Positions 62,098 to 64,000 of a stretch of DNA of 64,000 nt are shown here, piece by piece. Within the stretch, counting starts at the first letter, position 1. Each line of letters opens with the position of its first letter. A program made the translations under genes and the position numbers. The stretch is from CAVVNP01 sp963800235 (GTDB lineage Bacteria; Actinomycetota; Acidimicrobiia; Acidimicrobiales; Iamiaceae). The stretch covers positions 868,001-932,000 of the forward strand of contig CAWDAD010000003.1 of NCBI GenBank assembly GCA_963800235.1, read 5' to 3'. A model generated the notes under the pieces. It searched no databases, was not told where the DNA came from, and worked only from the letters and a program-made list of their open reading frames with translations.

Positions 62098-62229
62098 TAC
62101 GAGGTCGGCCCGGTGCGAGCTCGCCCCGGGGAGTCGCGTGCACAGCGCAACCTGGGCCTCTCGCCGCAGAGCTCCCACGATCGAGGCACCAAGAGTCCCG
62201 TCCGATCGGATGAGCACCCGGCGGCCGAC

Positions 62230-62255
62230 TCCGGGGAGCCATTTGGGGAGCCATT
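62230..62255. repeat. Tandem 12-bp repeat at the right end of the island
   Basis: GGGGAGCCATTT is followed directly by GGGGAGCCATTC. The pair mirrors the tandem GGGAGCCAATCG repeat near the left end and probably represents integrase arm sites. Confidence 0.65.
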
Positions 62256-62367
62256 CGTCGACGGACGGCGGTGGACGACCAGGGGCGTTGGTGGGCGCAT
62301 GACCTGACGCAGCACCGAATCGGTGGCCGTAGGCGGACGTCGGGGGATCGACCTGATCGGCTGAAAT

Positions 62368-62405
62368 GCGGAAGGTCACCGGATCGACGCCGGTCCCGAC
62401 CACCA
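62368..62405. repeat. attR: second copy of the tRNA-Phe 3' half
   Basis: All 38 bases equal 57110–57147. The rest of a tRNA is absent, so this copy is the duplicated att core and not a gene. It shares the unusual T-loop A54 and G60. Confidence 0.88.
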
Positions 62406-62616
62406 GGCACAACCCATGCGGCGCAACGGCTTCCAACGGCAGCTCGAGCGGAGCAACCCGGTCGTCGTCGCACGGGAAGCCGGGTCGGGAGCCACCGTCC
62501 TGTCACCTGCCGGCGTCGGCGTCGAGTTGCGGATGGTCACCTCGCCCTTGTCAGTGGCCTTCACGGTAGGAACCGTGCCAGTCGAGCTCGCAGCTGGCGG
62601 CCAGGTTCATCCGGGG

Positions 62617-63588
62617 TCAGGCCATGCGGTCGAGCATCGACCGGTGGATCACGTTTCGACCGGGCTCGCCGGCGGCCCAGCGGCGGATCTCGTCGGCGAC
62701 GTGGTCGGTCATGCGGTGGAGCTCGCTGCCGAGCGACCCGGCGACGTGCGGGGTGAGGATCTCCGTGGGCGCCGAGCGCAGCGGGTGATCGTCGGGGAGC
62801 GGTTCGGGATCGGTGACGTCGAGGACGGCGTGGAGGCGGTGGGCGTGGGCGACCAGTGCGTCGTGGTCGACCAGCGCGCCCCGAGCGGTGTTCAGCAGGG
62901 TCGAACCCGTGCGCATGGCGGCGAGCTGCGGCTCACCGATCATCCTCCGCGTCGTCGGCAGGTCGGGCGCGTGGATCGACACCACGTCGGCCCGGGCGCA
63001 CAGCTCGTCGAGGTCGACCAGTTCGGCCCCCAGCGCGTCGGCTTCGGCGGCCGACACGAACGGGTCGCTGAGCACGGCACGCAGCCCGGCCAGGGGCCTC
63101 AGCAGCTCGAGCACCCGACGCCCCACGAGCGAGGCGCCGACGATGCCGATGGTCTTGTCCCAGTTCCCGATCGGGGTGGCCGAGGCGATGTGCGCGCCCG
63201 GCGGCCACAGCACGCCCTTGTTGGCCAGCAGGATCATCGCCAGCGTGTACTCGGCGACCGGCTCGGCGTTGGCGACAGCACCCGACGTGACCCGGATGAG
63301 GTCCAGCACCTCGGGCTCGACGACGCCCTTGACCGAGCCGGCGGTGTACGCGACCAGCCCGAGCTCCGGCGCCCGCTCGAGCAGGGCGCGGTCCACGAGC
63401 GGGCAGCCCCAGTGGCCGACGATCACCTCCAGCGTCGGCAGCAGCGTCTCGGCCCGCGGATCGTCCCAGCTGCCGAGCGGGTCCGGGTCGACCAGATCGG
63501 CGGTCGTTCGCAGCACCGCGAGATCGCGGGCGGCGAAGAGATCGAGCCCGTCGAGGTGGGCGAGCGCGGTGCGCGGTCGCCGGGTCAC
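62617..63588 (-). CDS. D-isomer-specific 2-hydroxyacid dehydrogenase
   Basis: The 323-residue NAD-dependent oxidoreductase has the Rossmann segment TIGIVGASLVGRRVLELLRPLAGL and catalytic Arg in MRTGSTLLNTARGALVD. Glu lies in DVTDPEPLPDDHPLR and the active-site His in ILTPHVAGSLG. Substrate specificity cannot be read from the sequence. The GTG start overlaps the upstream isomerase stop as GTGA, so the two form an operon, probably for uptake or breakdown of a sugar acid. Confidence 0.88.
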   Translation of the reverse strand: MTRRPRTALAHLDGLDLFAARDLAVLRTTADLVDPDPLGSWDDPRAETLLPTLEVIVGHWGCPLVDRALLERAPELGLVAYTAGSVKGVVEPEVLDLIRVTSGAVANAEPVAEYTLAMILLANKGVLWPPGAHIASATPIGNWDKTIGIVGASLVGRRVLELLRPLAGLRAVLSDPFVSAAEADALGAELVDLDELCARADVVSIHAPDLPTTRRMIGEPQLAAMRTGSTLLNTARGALVDHDALVAHAHRLHAVLDVTDPEPLPDDHPLRSAPTEILTPHVAGSLGSELHRMTDHVADEIRRWAAGEPGRNVIHRSMLDRMA

Positions 63589-64000
63589 CGCGCATCCACC
63601 AGCGGACGCAGCACGGCCAGGTCGTCGCCGGCCTGATCGAGCAGCGCTCCGGGTCGGTCGCGGTCGGTCAGCAGCCCGTTCACGAACTCCAACGTCCACG
63701 AGCCGTGGAAGCCGAGCGTCCGGAGGTGGTCGACGGTGCGGCCCAGGGCGTCCTGCACCTCGCCGAGCGGTGGGTGCTGCAACGTCGCAGGGTCGAGGTG
63801 GTTCACGTGGACGTGGGTGATCCGTTCGCCGAAGGCCTCGAACTCGGCGGCGATCAGGTCGGCGTCGTCGTGGGTGTGGACCAGGGCCTGCAGGCGTGCC
63901 GGCGGACCGCCGACGTCGAGGATGCGGGCGGCGACGGACGGGTCGTCGGCGATGGTGCCGGCGTGGCACTCGCAGATCGCCGTCACACGCTCGCCCAGGT
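63585..64000 (-). CDS. Sugar phosphate isomerase/epimerase-like TIM-barrel protein, partial
   Basis: The C-terminal ~138 residues are visible, and the frame continues past the window edge. The AP-endonuclease-2-like barrel shows ICECHAGTIADDP, VHTHDDADLIAAEFEAFGERITHVHVNHLDP and GSWTLEFVNG, which carry metal ligands (His, Asp, Glu). These proteins isomerise or epimerise sugars. It is co-translated with the hydroxyacid dehydrogenase through a GTGA overlap. Confidence 0.8.
   Translation of the reverse strand, partial: LGERVTAICECHAGTIADDPSVAARILDVGGPPARLQALVHTHDDADLIAAEFEAFGERITHVHVNHLDPATLQHPPLGEVQDALGRTVDHLRTLGFHGSWTLEFVNGLLTDRDRPGALLDQAGDDLAVLRPLVDAR

Larger units (their letters stand above)
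57110..62405. mobile_element. Decayed integrated element in tRNA-Phe
   Basis: A 5.3-kb segment is bounded by the 38-bp direct repeats. Inside are a tyrosine integrase C-terminal fragment, an excisionase remnant, an IS3-family remnant, a DUF433 gene, MntA–HepT and HigBA-like toxin–antitoxin loci, and matching 12-bp tandem repeats near both ends. Coding density and GC are lower than outside. No replication or transfer genes remain, so it looks like a relic kept in part by its toxin–antitoxin modules. Confidence 0.82.

Overview
The window is 64 kb of very GC-rich bacterial chromosome. The gene families point to Actinomycetota: HspR-controlled dnaK operon, EtfD, DUF5318, a DUF6049 envelope protein, the sigM–trxB–trxA cluster and many GTG starts. 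Two blocks match gene order known from Mycobacterium tuberculosis around oriC: Rv0049–Rv0058 (DUF5318, ponA, rpsF, ssb, rpsR, rplI, dnaB) and Rv3907c–Rv3914 (pcnA/cca, DUF6049, kinase, sigM, anti-sigma, trxB, trxA). A non-mycobacterial, Acidimicrobiia-like lineage is my guess from the mix of families; it is not proven by the sequence.

Layout. 1–5.5 kb: minus-strand heat-shock operon dnaK-grpE-dnaJ-hspR followed by clpB, with HspR-type inverted repeats. 5.5–16.8 kb: a cyclic-nucleotide-binding protein, a membrane glycosyltransferase, gpmA, a winged-helix regulator, the EtfD-like membrane Fe-S oxidoreductase, two membrane proteins, a CocE-type lipoprotein hydrolase and tRNA-Gly. 17–30.9 kb: carbonic anhydrase, SNF2-type helicase, two secreted hydrolase lipoproteins, a PadR regulator with a clear operator, several small membrane proteins, and a UbiB/ABC1 kinase. 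30.9–38.8 kb: dnaB and the rpsF-ssb-rpsR-rplI operon, panB, a class A penicillin-binding protein and DUF5318. 38.9–57 kb: methyltransferase, cca, a degenerate PilT-like protein, a deacetylase, the DUF6049–DegV–kinase–sigma–anti-sigma–thioredoxin series, GluQRS, NlpC/P60, a serine hydrolase, tRNA-Asp and tRNA-Phe. 57.1–62.4 kb: a decayed integrated element between a 38-bp direct repeat of the tRNA-Phe 3' half. It holds integrase and excisionase remnants, an IS3 remnant, and MntA–HepT and HigBA-like toxin–antitoxin loci. 62.6–64 kb: a D-2-hydroxyacid dehydrogenase and a sugar-phosphate isomerase cut by the window edge.

Two global features matter for reading the annotation. First, at least 13 single-base indels interrupt otherwise normal genes outside the island, seven of them in the first 4.5 kb. 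I treat these as probable sequence errors and give the whole gene span. Second, at least fifteen genes have a TA-N3-T hexamer 6–10 nt upstream of the start codon and no Shine–Dalgarno sequence, the signature of leaderless transcription. Many operon joints are 1- or 4-nt start/stop overlaps (TGATG, GTGA, ATGA, TTGA), which fix several start codons.
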